Source: Pseudomonas sp. LP_7_YM (GTDB taxonomy: Bacteria > Pseudomonadota > Gammaproteobacteria > Pseudomonadales > Pseudomonadaceae). From it: DNA of 64,000 nt. This document shows, piece by piece, positions 1 to 7,460 of the stretch. Both the position numbers and the translations under genes were made by a program. The stretch lies in contig NZ_SOCT01000001.1 of the NCBI RefSeq assembly GCF_004364435.1, forward strand, positions 496,001 to 560,000, given 5' to 3'. The notes beneath the pieces are model-generated. The model was not told the origin of the DNA, did no database searches, and was given only the letters and a program-made list of their open reading frames with translations. Each line of letters begins with the position of its first letter. Position 1 is the stretch's first letter.

Positions 1-232
1 CATGCTCAACTCTTCGTCCTGCAGCCGGGACGACGATGCGGCGCTGGGCCGCGTCTTGAAGACTGCCAATCGTCAGGTCGGCGCCGGGGACTTGTTCAGT
101 TTGCTTGGTCGTTGTACGCAGGCATTGATGATCGCCGTGAATAACGGCTCGGCTCATGTTTCCCCTGTTTCCCGTCGAAAGACGATGATTGCCGGCACCG
201 CTTTTTCCGGTGCTCAAGACAAGGCTGAATGA
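1..232 (+). CDS. crfX: CrfX-like small protein, C-terminal part (5' end outside window)
   Basis: The reading frame is open from the window edge to a TGA at 230-232 and gives about 76 residues ending SRRKTMIAGTAFSGAQDKAE. The first ATG (position 2) is probably internal, because the gene lies at the very edge. The central GRVLKTANRQVGAGDLFSLL stretch and the position directly before cmpX match my recollection of the small conserved Pseudomonas protein CrfX of the cmaX-crfX-cmpX cluster. The stop overlaps the cmpX start as ATGA, which suggests translational coupling. The molecular function of this family is not known to me. The family call rests on synteny and remembered sequence, so it is good but not certain. 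Confidence 0.7.
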   Translation, partial: MLNSSSCSRDDDAALGRVLKTANRQVGAGDLFSLLGRCTQALMIAVNNGSAHVSPVSRRKTMIAGTAFSGAQDKAE

Positions 233-1059
233 ATATGGAACTGGATCTCTGGACACAGAGCCTGGTCACTGCAATGACTGCGTTGTGGACCAAAGTCGCT
301 AACTTCATCCCGAATCTGTTTGGCGCTCTGGTGGTTGTTCTCCTGGGCTTCGTGGTTGCGAAACTGCTGGACACCCTGTTATCCAAGTTGTTGGCCAAAG
401 TCGGGCTTGACCGCCTGATGGGCGGTACCGGCCTCACTAAGCTGATCAGCCGCGCAGGCGTGCAGGTGCCTATCTCGACGCTGATCGGAAAGATTGTGTA
501 TTGGTTCGTGCTCTTGATTTTCCTGGTATCGGCTGCAGAATCCCTCGGCCTTGAGCGGGTCTCCGCGACGCTGGACATGCTGGCACTGTATTTGCCGAAG
601 GTATTTGGCGCGGCACTGGTGTTGTTGGTAGGCGTTTTACTGGCACAACTGGTCAACGGGATTGTGCGTGGCGCAGCTGAAGGTGTGGGGCTGGATTACT
701 CGGCCGGGCTGGGACGTATCGCCCAATGGCTGGTCATTATCATCAGTATCTCAGTGGCAATCAGCCAGCTTGAGGTGAAAACCGACCTGTTGAACCACGT
801 CATCGTTATCGGATTAATTACCGTTGGTCTGGCCGTTGCCCTAGCCATGGGCCTGGGAAGTCGTGAGATTGCGAGCCAGATCCTGGCAGGAATTTATGTT
901 CGCGAGTTGTATCAGGTAGGGCAACAAGTGCGTGTTGGAGAGGTCGAAGGACAGATCGAAGAGATTGGCACGGTGAAAACCATCCTGCTGACCGATGAAG
1001 GAGAGCTGGTTTCGTTGTCGAACCGGATCCTTCTCGAGCAGCGAGTGTGCAGCCGCTGA
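229..1059 (+). CDS. cmpX: CmpX, MscS-type small-conductance channel protein
   Basis: This 276-residue inner-membrane protein has about five hydrophobic segments, roughly at residues 23-48, 85-105, 122-147, 165-185 and 190-210. A short soluble tail follows, with the MscS-like pattern of a Gly/Ala-rich last helix (LAVALAMGLGSREIASQ) and a beta domain (GQQVRVGEVEGQIEEIG). CmpX is the conserved MscS-family membrane protein encoded just upstream of sigX in pseudomonads. Published work links it to envelope stress and SigX activity; that is family knowledge, not seen here. ATG 229 overlaps the upstream stop; ATG 235 is an alternative start six bases later. The spacing to sigX is 89 bp. Confidence 0.9.
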   Translation: MNMELDLWTQSLVTAMTALWTKVANFIPNLFGALVVVLLGFVVAKLLDTLLSKLLAKVGLDRLMGGTGLTKLISRAGVQVPISTLIGKIVYWFVLLIFLVSAAESLGLERVSATLDMLALYLPKVFGAALVLLVGVLLAQLVNGIVRGAAEGVGLDYSAGLGRIAQWLVIIISISVAISQLEVKTDLLNHVIVIGLITVGLAVALAMGLGSREIASQILAGIYVRELYQVGQQVRVGEVEGQIEEIGTVKTILLTDEGELVSLSNRILLEQRVCSR

Positions 1060-1148
1060 ACCGGCAAATCTGCTAATGTATGCCGCCGCAAATTTCCGGA
1101 ATTTCTGGAATGTGGCGGACATTTACCTGACTGTCGGCACGATCTGTT

Positions 1149-1739
1149 TTGAATAACACCCAACCGCTCTCACTGCGTTACGACCCCCGCGAGCTCTCTG
1201 ATGAGGAGCTGGTCGCGCGCTCGCATGCCGAGTTGTTTCATGTGACTCGTGCCTACGAAGAGCTGATGCGTCGCTACCAGCGGACACTTTTTAATGTCTG
1301 CGCACGCTATTTAGGGAACGATCGCGATGCTGACGATGTCTGTCAGGAAGTGATGCTTAAGGTGTTGTATGGGTTGAAAAATTTCGAAGGAAAGTCGAAA
1401 TTCAAGACCTGGCTCTACAGCATTACGTACAACGAATGTATAACGCAGTACAGAAAGGAGCGTCGCAAGCGTCGGTTAATGGACGCTTTGAGTCTCGACC
1501 CACTCGAGGAAGCGTCTGAAGACAAGACGCCGACACCAGAAGAAAAGGGCGGACTCGATCGCTGGCTGGTATACGTAAATCCGATCGACAGGGAGATTCT
1601 GGTGCTACGATTCGTAGCGGAACTGGAATTTCAGGAGATCGCAGACATAATGCATATGGGCCTGAGTGCGACGAAAATGCGGTACAAACGGGCACTTGAT
1701 AAATTACGTGAGAAATTTGCTGGTATTGCCGAAACTTAA
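1149..1739 (+). CDS. sigX: ECF RNA polymerase sigma factor SigX
   Basis: This 196-residue ECF sigma factor has a region 2 helix set (ARYLGNDRDADDVCQEVMLK, about residues 55-75) followed by FKTWLYSITYNECITQYRKERR. The region 4 helix-turn-helix is near residues 150-185 (LEFQEIADIMHMGLSATKMR). In Pseudomonas, SigX directs oprF transcription and envelope and fatty-acid homeostasis genes, which fits oprF lying 106 bp downstream. The start is a TTG at 1149 with no clear Shine-Dalgarno sequence. I chose it because the N-terminus MNNTQ..RYDPRELSDEELVARSH matches known SigX starts. No anti-sigma gene is adjacent; CmpX is the only membrane neighbour. Confidence 0.95.
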   Translation: MNNTQPLSLRYDPRELSDEELVARSHAELFHVTRAYEELMRRYQRTLFNVCARYLGNDRDADDVCQEVMLKVLYGLKNFEGKSKFKTWLYSITYNECITQYRKERRKRRLMDALSLDPLEEASEDKTPTPEEKGGLDRWLVYVNPIDREILVLRFVAELEFQEIADIMHMGLSATKMRYKRALDKLREKFAGIAET

Positions 1740-1793
1740 ATCGGAGCAAATATCTCTAACGAGCAGGCGAGTTCTGATAGACTTGCCGATGAG

Positions 1794-1824
1794 TTGTCCT
1801 CTGATAGGGGGACTGCTTTACAAT
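1794..1824 (+). promoter_or_regulatory. possible sigma-70-like promoter of oprF
   Basis: TTGTCC at 1794-1799 and TACAAT at 1819-1824 lie 19 bp apart, about 20 bp before the oprF start codon. The -10 is a good match but the spacer is longer than ideal. oprF is also known to be SigX-dependent, and I could not place a SigX promoter with confidence. Confidence 0.35.
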
Positions 1825-1845
1825 CACCAGATGGGGATTTAACGG

Positions 1846-2883
1846 ATGAAACTGAAAAACACCTTGGGCTTGGCCATTGGTACTATTGTTGCCGCAACTT
1901 CGTTCGGCGCTCTGGCACAAGGCCAAGGCGCAGTCGAAATCGAAGGCTTTGCCAAGAAAGAACAGTTCGACAGCGCTCGTAACTTCAAAAACAACGGCAA
2001 CCTGTTCGGCGGTTCTGTTGGCTACTTCCTGACCGACGACGTTGAATTGCGTCTGGGCTACGACGAAGTGCACAACGTTCGCAGCGATGATGGCAAGAAC
2101 ATCAAGGGCGCCAACACTGCCCTGGACGCCCTGTACCACTTCAACAACCCGGGCGACATGCTGCGTCCGTACCTGTCGGCTGGTTTCTCTGATCAGAGCA
2201 TCGGTCAGAACGGCAGCGGCGGTCGTAACCGTTCCACCTTCGCCAACATCGGCGGCGGTGCCAAGCTTTACTTCACCGACAACTTCTATGCTCGTGCTGG
2301 CGTTGAAGCTCAGTACAACATCGACCAGGGCGACACCGAGTGGGCTCCTAGCGTCGGTATCGGCGTAAACTTCGGTGGCGGTTCGCGGAAAGTTGAAGCA
2401 GCTCCAGTTCCTCCAGTAGCTGACGTGTGCTCCGACAGCGACAACGACGGCGTTTGCGACAACGTCGACAAGTGCCCAGACACCCCGGCCAACGTTACCG
2501 TTGACGCCAGCGGTTGCCCGGCTGTTGCTGAAGTTGTCCGTGTTGAGCTGGACGTGAAATTCGACTTCAACAAGTCGGTCGTCAAGCCAAGCAGCTACGG
2601 TGACATCAAAAACCTGGCTGACTTCATGAAGCAATACCCACAAACCACCACCACTGTTGAAGGTCACACTGACTCCGTCGGTCCTGACGCTTACAACCAG
2701 AAACTGTCCGAGCGTCGTGCAAACGCCGTTAAACAGGTTCTGGTTAACCAGTACGAGGTTGGCGCTAACCGCGTGAAGTCGGTTGGCTACGGCGAATCCC
2801 GCCCAGTTGCAGATAACGCAACCGAGGCTGGCCGCGCTGTAAACCGTCGCGTAGAAGCACAAGTCGAAGCTCAGTCTAAGTAA
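1846..2883 (+). CDS. oprF: OprF major outer-membrane porin (OmpA family)
   Basis: The 345-residue precursor has a signal peptide of about 24 residues ending ATSFGALAQ. An eight-stranded N-terminal beta-barrel domain runs to about residue 175. A Pro-rich hinge and a cysteine- and Asp-rich linker follow (four Cys in VCSDSDNDGVCDNVDKCPD and SGCP), then an OmpA-like peptidoglycan-binding domain from about residue 230 (VEGHTDSVGPDAYNQKLSERR). OprF is the non-specific porin and structural anchor between outer membrane and peptidoglycan. GGGGA precedes the start (1833-1837). The gene is followed by a strong terminator and sits directly after sigX, as in other pseudomonads. Codon use looks highly optimised, as expected for an abundant protein. 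Confidence 0.98.
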   Translation: MKLKNTLGLAIGTIVAATSFGALAQGQGAVEIEGFAKKEQFDSARNFKNNGNLFGGSVGYFLTDDVELRLGYDEVHNVRSDDGKNIKGANTALDALYHFNNPGDMLRPYLSAGFSDQSIGQNGSGGRNRSTFANIGGGAKLYFTDNFYARAGVEAQYNIDQGDTEWAPSVGIGVNFGGGSRKVEAAPVPPVADVCSDSDNDGVCDNVDKCPDTPANVTVDASGCPAVAEVVRVELDVKFDFNKSVVKPSSYGDIKNLADFMKQYPQTTTTVEGHTDSVGPDAYNQKLSERRANAVKQVLVNQYEVGANRVKSVGYGESRPVADNATEAGRAVNRRVEAQVEAQSK

Positions 2884-2904
2884 TTAGCTGCTGCTTTGCA
2901 GAAG

Positions 2905-2930
2905 AACCCGGCTTCGGCCGGGTTTTTCTT
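2905..2930 (+). terminator. rho-independent terminator of oprF
   Basis: AACCCGGC at 2905-2912 pairs with GCCGGGTT at 2917-2924 around a TTCG tetraloop, and a T-rich tract follows. It lies 21 bp after the oprF stop. Confidence 0.92.
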
Positions 2931-3121
2931 TTCCCGTATTTGATTTACCTCCCCGCAACGCGAGTCGCTTATGGCTCATGAATTCGACAGGTTTTCGACC
3001 CGGTCTGGATTTCCCAACGCCATAAATGGCCACGCGAAGTTGCCGACATATCTCGCGCTCCTCCCTCTTGCACGTCTATAATCCGCGGCTGAATTCAGCC
3101 CCAAACGAGCCGCGCCCGCCC

Positions 3122-4144
3122 ATGTATAATCTGGCCCGCCAGTTACTGTTCAAACTCTCACCGGAGAGCTCTCACGATCTGTCCATCGACCTGATCGGCG
3201 CAGGCGGTCGCCTCGGAATAAATGGCCTGTTCAACAAGGCGCCTGCGCGGCTGCCAGTGACGGTCATGGGTTTGCAGTTTCCCAATCCGGTCGGGCTGGC
3301 TGCCGGTCTGGACAAGAACGGCGCAGCTATCAATGGGTTTGCCCAGTTGGGTTTCGGTTTCGTTGAAATCGGCACTGTGACTCCGCGTCCGCAGCCGGGC
3401 AATCCAAAACCGCGAATTTTCCGATTGCCTCAGGCCGAGGGCATTATCAACCGCATGGGCTTCAACAACCTGGGTGTCGATAATCTCGTCAACCGTGTGC
3501 AGGCCGCCAGTTACAATGGCGTGCTGGGCATCAATATCGGCAAAAACTTCGATACCCCGGTGGAGCGTGCCGTAGACGATTACCTGATCTGTCTGGACAA
3601 GGTCTATGCCCATGCCAGCTACATCACGGTCAATGTCAGCTCTCCGAACACGCCGGGGCTTCGCAGCCTGCAGTTCGGTGATTCGCTCAAGCAGCTGCTC
3701 CAAGCCCTGCGGGCGCGTCAGGAGTCGCTCACTCTTGCACACGGCAAGCGTGTCCCATTGGCAATCAAGATTGCCCCGGACATGAGTGATGAAGAGACCG
3801 TGCTGGTGGCCAGTGCGCTGCTGGAGTCAGGAATGGATGCGGTGATCGCGACCAACACCACCCTCAGCCGCCAAGGCGTTGAAGGCCTTCCCCATGCCGA
3901 TGAAGCTGGCGGGCTGTCGGGCGCTCCGGTCCGCGAACAGAGTACGCATATCGTCAAGGTGCTGGCGGGTGAGCTGCGTGGGAAACTGCCGATCATTGCC
4001 GCAGGGGGTATTACTGAGGGCAGGCACGCTGCCGAGAAGATCGCTGCGGGTGCGAGTCTGGTGCAGATCTATTCGGGCTTCATTTATAAGGGGCCGACGC
4101 TGATCGGTGAAGCAGTGGACGCCATCGCCGCCATGGGTCATTAA
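3122..4144 (+). CDS. pyrD: dihydroorotate dehydrogenase (quinone), class 2
   Basis: This 340-residue enzyme catalyses the fourth step of de novo pyrimidine synthesis, oxidising dihydroorotate to orotate with FMN and passing electrons to membrane quinone. The N-terminal amphipathic segment ([15 protein letters not shown]) is the class 2 membrane-association region. Visible FMN and substrate motifs include [29 protein letters not shown], the catalytic-serine segment [12 protein letters not shown] and IAAGGI near the phosphate-binding end. The frame is open further upstream, but ATG 3122 gives the usual family N-terminus and length. It is a single gene convergent with rmf. Confidence 0.97.
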   Translation: MYNLARQLLFKLSPESSHDLSIDLIGAGGRLGINGLFNKAPARLPVTVMGLQFPNPVGLAAGLDKNGAAINGFAQLGFGFVEIGTVTPRPQPGNPKPRIFRLPQAEGIINRMGFNNLGVDNLVNRVQAASYNGVLGINIGKNFDTPVERAVDDYLICLDKVYAHASYITVNVSSPNTPGLRSLQFGDSLKQLLQALRARQESLTLAHGKRVPLAIKIAPDMSDEETVLVASALLESGMDAVIATNTTLSRQGVEGLPHADEAGGLSGAPVREQSTHIVKVLAGELRGKLPIIAAGGITEGRHAAEKIAAGASLVQIYSGFIYKGPTLIGEAVDAIAAMGH

Positions 4145-4170
4145 CGCATTGCAGAAATCGCTGACGCAAA

Positions 4171-4199
4171 AAGAGGGGTTCCGTGGTGGAACCCCTCTT
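4171..4199 (-). terminator. terminator between pyrD and rmf
   Basis: A perfect 12-bp stem, AAGAGGGGTTCC (4171-4182) and GGAACCCCTCTT (4188-4199), has a five-base loop. The A-run at 4168-4172 reads as a T-run on the minus strand. It is therefore best suited to stopping leftward rmf transcripts, though the hairpin can also act on pyrD. Confidence 0.88.
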
Positions 4200-4315
4200 G
4201 GGCGTCTGGCCCGCCGCCCGGGTGGGGCGTGCATGTTTAACTAATTACAGCGCAGATTGTCGATTGAAGCCTGAGTATCCAATGAGTCGAAAAAGTACCT
4301 TTGGTAATAGGAGTG

Positions 4316-4531
4316 TCATCCGACCGCGTGAAGTTCGTTGAGCCTGTGTATACCCGCAGTGCCGGTCATACCGTCCCAGTTGTCGCCGCGTCCTTCTCGC
4401 CAGCCATTAATCCAGGCCTGGCGCACCGACGGTAGAGTAAAGGGGCAAAGCTCACGGGATTTACCAGTTACGCCGTATTTATATCCGCGCGAAAATGCTC
4501 TTTCCAACGGATCACGCTTAAGTCTTCTCAT
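4316..4531 (-). CDS. rmf: ribosome modulation factor Rmf
   Basis: This 71-residue basic protein matches Rmf: MRRLKRDPLERAFSRGYKYG at the N-terminus, then the conserved CPF..PSVRQAWINGWREGR segment. Rmf binds the 30S subunit in stationary phase and converts 70S ribosomes to inactive 100S dimers. Length and start agree with the family (55-72 residues). A GAGG sits about ten bases before the ATG on the minus strand. The gene is monocistronic and faces pyrD across a shared hairpin terminator. In other gammaproteobacteria rmf is stringent-response controlled; the long upstream gap leaves room for that, but I see no decisive site. Confidence 0.96.
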   Translation of the reverse strand: MRRLKRDPLERAFSRGYKYGVTGKSRELCPFTLPSVRQAWINGWREGRGDNWDGMTGTAGIHRLNELHAVG

Positions 4532-5110
4532 AGGGTGTTGCCCTCGTTTGTTGACTGTTTTTCCCTGGAGACCCCATGTTGAGGTCGGGCAGAATCGTCT
4601 GCCTTTGGATACCCGCTGCCGGCGTCGCGGGTGCTGGTGCCATCGTCATTGCGACGATGGCCTGAGGTGATTTCTAACCAATGCATCAGGCGCTGTGAAT
4701 GACCGTTTTGTCATAAGAAAGTAACTGTTGAGAGCTTGAAACCATAAGCTGTGTTGCGTTTCGAGTGATGTTTCGCTGTAAGGGCCCCTGTTCTGAGGGG
4801 GTTGATAACATCTGCGACTCATTCTCAAAGACCGATGGTAGCTGTTTGACCCCAGCTGGAAATCGACGAAGGGTCATCTCCGTGACTATTTACCGCTACC
4901 GCTACCGTTGTCGGGCTGAATACTGGTTTTTTAAGATCTGCACGCCCACCGGATATACCCGGCAGGCATAACTGCCGCATTCGAAATGTATCGTTGCGGT
5001 AGCCGGCACAACCTGTGTGCCACGCAGGCGTTCTCCATGAAAGGCGTCTGTTGCAATCGGGTCGGACGATGCGTTGTCCCGCCACTCAAGCCCAAGGCTC
5101 TGGAATACTC
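4532..5110. other. 579-bp gap between divergent rmf and rlmL
   Basis: I see no convincing gene here. The gap holds two hairpins: GCCATCGTC/GACGATGGC at 4639-4661 (9-bp arms, five-base loop, within the probable rmf leader) and CCCCT/AGGGG at 4785-4800. There is also a short CTACCG-type direct repeat near 4893-4910. Short open frames in this gap lack ribosome-binding sites and family features. It probably carries both promoters and a long rmf leader, and could hide a small RNA. Confidence 0.4.
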
Positions 5111-7381
5111 ATGTCGGACCGTTACGAACTCTTCCTCACTTGTCCCAAAGGCCTTGAAGGGCTGCTCGCTGAGGAGGCTACCGCGCTTGGCCTTCAGGAA
5201 ACCCGCGAACACACCTCGACCATTCGTGGCAGCGCCGACATGGAAACCGCCTATCGGCTATGCCTGTGGTCGCGCCTGGCGAACCGCGTGCTGCTGGTGC
5301 TCAAACGTTTCCCCATGAAGGATGCCGAGGACCTGTACCACGGCGTACACGATATCGAGTGGGCCGATCATCTGGAGGCGGATGGCACCCTGGCGGTCGA
5401 GTTCAGCGGTCACGGCTCGGGCATCGATAACACTCACTTCGGCGCCTTGAAGGTGAAAGACGCTATCGTCGACCGGCTGCGCACTGCTGATGGCTCGCGC
5501 CCGTCGATCGACAAGCTCAACCCCGACCTGCGGGTGCACCTGCGCCTTGACCGTGGTGAAGCCATTCTGTCCCTGGACCTGTCCGGCCATAGCCTGCACC
5601 AGCGCGGTTATCGCCTGCAGCAAGGTGCGGCACCGCTGAAAGAAAACCTCGCTGCGGCGATTCTCATCCGTTCGGGCTGGCCACGTATCGCTGCCGAGGG
5701 CGGCGCACTGGCCGACCCCATGTGCGGCGTGGGTACCTTCCTGGTCGAAGCCGCCATGATCGCTGCCGATATGGCACCCAACCTCAAGCGCGAGCGCTGG
5801 GGCTTTTCTGCATGGCTGGGTCACGTCCCGACGCTGTGGCGCAAGCTGCACGACGAAGCCCTGGCGCGTGCCGAGGCAGGTCTTGCCAAAACGCCCTCGT
5901 GGATTCGCGGCTATGAAGCCGACCCGCGATTGATTCAACCGGGCCGCAACAACGTCGAACGCGCTGGTCTTTCGGACTGGATCAAGATCTACCAGGGCGA
6001 AGTCGCCACCTTCGAGCCACGCCCGGACCAGAACCAGAAAGGCCTGGTGATCTGCAACCCTCCCTATGGCGAGCGCCTGGGCGACGAAGCGAGCCTGTTG
6101 TACCTCTATCAGAATCTTGGTGAGCGTCTGCGTCAGGCCTGTCTGAACTGGGAAGCGGCGGTGTTCACCGGCGCTCCTGAACTGGGCAAGCGCATGGGTA
6201 TTCGCAGTCACAAGCAATATGCGTTTTGGAACGGTGCCTTGCCGTGCAAGCTGCTGCTGATCAAGGTGCAACCGGATCAGTTCGTTACTGGCGAGCGTCG
6301 CACGCCCGAGCAGCGTCAGGCCGAGCGCGAGCAAGCGGCGTACGATCAGACCCCGGATGAGCCTCAGGAACGCAAGTTCAACAAGAACGGAAACCCGATC
6401 AAGCCAGTGCCAGCCCCGGCGCCGGTGATCGAGCAGCCACGCTTGAGCGAAGGCGGGCAGATGTTCGCCAATCGGCTGCAAAAGAACCTCAAGGCGCTGG
6501 GCAAGTGGGTCAAGCGCGAAGGCATCGATTGCTACCGCGTGTACGATGCCGACATGCCTGAATACGCAATGGCCATCGACCTGTACCACGACTGGGTTCA
6601 CGTCCAGGAGTACGCTGCGCCGAAGTCCATTGACCCGGAAAAGGCCTCGATCCGCATGTTCGATGCGTTGGCAGCCATTCCGCAGGCATTGAACATCGAC
6701 AAGAGTCGTGTAGTGGTCAAACGCCGCGAACGCCAGAGCGGTACCAGACAGTACGAACGCCAGAGCGCTCAGGGCACGTTCAATGAGGTCAACGAAGGTG
6801 GCGTCAAGCTGTTGGTCAACCTGACCGACTATCTGGACACCGGCCTGTTCCTCGATCACCGCCCAATGCGTATGCGCATCCAGCGTGAGGCGGCGGGCAA
6901 GCGTTTCCTCAACCTGTTCTGCTACACCGCGACCGCCAGCGTGCATGCAGCCAAGGGCGGGGCGCGCAGCACCACCAGTGTCGACTTGTCGAAAACCTAC
7001 CTGGACTGGGCGCGTCGCAACCTCTCGCTCAACGGATTCTCCGACAAGAACCGGCTGGAGCAGGGCGATGTGATGGCTTGGCTGGAAGCCAGTCGCGATG
7101 AATACGACCTGATCTTCATTGACCCCCCGACTTTCTCGAATTCCAAGCGTATGGAAGGCGTGTTCGATGTACAGCGCGATCAGGTGCAACTGATCGACTT
7201 GGCCATGGCGCGTCTGGCCAGCGGCGGAGTGCTGTACTTCTCCAACAACTTCCGCAAATTCCAGCTGGAAGAAAACCTTGCCCAGCGCTACACCGTCGAA
7301 GAGATCACGTCGCAGACGGTCGATCCGGATTTCGTCCGAAACGGCAAGATTCACCGTGCCTGGAAAATCACGTCCCGTTAA
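5111..7381 (+). CDS. rlmL: bifunctional 23S rRNA methyltransferase RlmKL
   Basis: This 756-residue fused enzyme has an N-terminal THUMP-type domain (about residues 40-155). A first Rossmann methyltransferase carries the NPPYGERLG motif near residue 316 (RlmL, m2G2445), and a second carries DPPTFSNSKRMEG near residue 671 (RlmK, m7G2069). The two modify 23S rRNA during 50S assembly. A charged, Pro-rich linker (about residues 400-445) joins them. ATG 5111 gives the conserved MSDRYELFLTCPKGLE start, although the frame is open upstream. It is a single gene, convergent with paoC. A long antisense open frame over the gene is a codon-composition artefact. Confidence 0.96.
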   Translation: MSDRYELFLTCPKGLEGLLAEEATALGLQETREHTSTIRGSADMETAYRLCLWSRLANRVLLVLKRFPMKDAEDLYHGVHDIEWADHLEADGTLAVEFSGHGSGIDNTHFGALKVKDAIVDRLRTADGSRPSIDKLNPDLRVHLRLDRGEAILSLDLSGHSLHQRGYRLQQGAAPLKENLAAAILIRSGWPRIAAEGGALADPMCGVGTFLVEAAMIAADMAPNLKRERWGFSAWLGHVPTLWRKLHDEALARAEAGLAKTPSWIRGYEADPRLIQPGRNNVERAGLSDWIKIYQGEVATFEPRPDQNQKGLVICNPPYGERLGDEASLLYLYQNLGERLRQACLNWEAAVFTGAPELGKRMGIRSHKQYAFWNGALPCKLLLIKVQPDQFVTGERRTPEQRQAEREQAAYDQTPDEPQERKFNKNGNPIKPVPAPAPVIEQPRLSEGGQMFANRLQKNLKALGKWVKREGIDCYRVYDADMPEYAMAIDLYHDWVHVQEYAAPKSIDPEKASIRMFDALAAIPQALNIDKSRVVVKRRERQSGTRQYERQSAQGTFNEVNEGGVKLLVNLTDYLDTGLFLDHRPMRMRIQREAAGKRFLNLFCYTATASVHAAKGGARSTTSVDLSKTYLDWARRNLSLNGFSDKNRLEQGDVMAWLEASRDEYDLIFIDPPTFSNSKRMEGVFDVQRDQVQLIDLAMARLASGGVLYFSNNFRKFQLEENLAQRYTVEEITSQTVDPDFVRNGKIHRAWKITSR

Positions 7382-7395
7382 GCCGGGACCGCATA

Positions 7396-7431
7396 GCCCA
7401 TGACGCCGATCCGCAAAGGAGCGTCATGGGC
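7396..7431. terminator. hairpin between convergent rlmL and paoC
   Basis: GCCCATGACGC (7396-7406) and GCGTCATGGGC (7421-7431) form a perfect 11-bp stem with a 14-base loop. It lies in the 79-bp gap between two genes that end facing each other. There is no T-run, so a terminator role is inferred from position. Confidence 0.6.
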
Positions 7432-7460
7432 CTGTGTACAAGGCGCACTGTTGAGTGGAT

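Noticed and set aside
1756..2862. 368-codon open frame antisense to oprF
   Set aside because: oprF is certain on the plus strand; the antisense product is low-complexity Val/Ala sequence with no domain.
5258..7354. 698-codon open frame on the minus strand
   Set aside because: It is fully antisense to rlmL, has no family motifs and reflects GC-rich third codon positions of rlmL.
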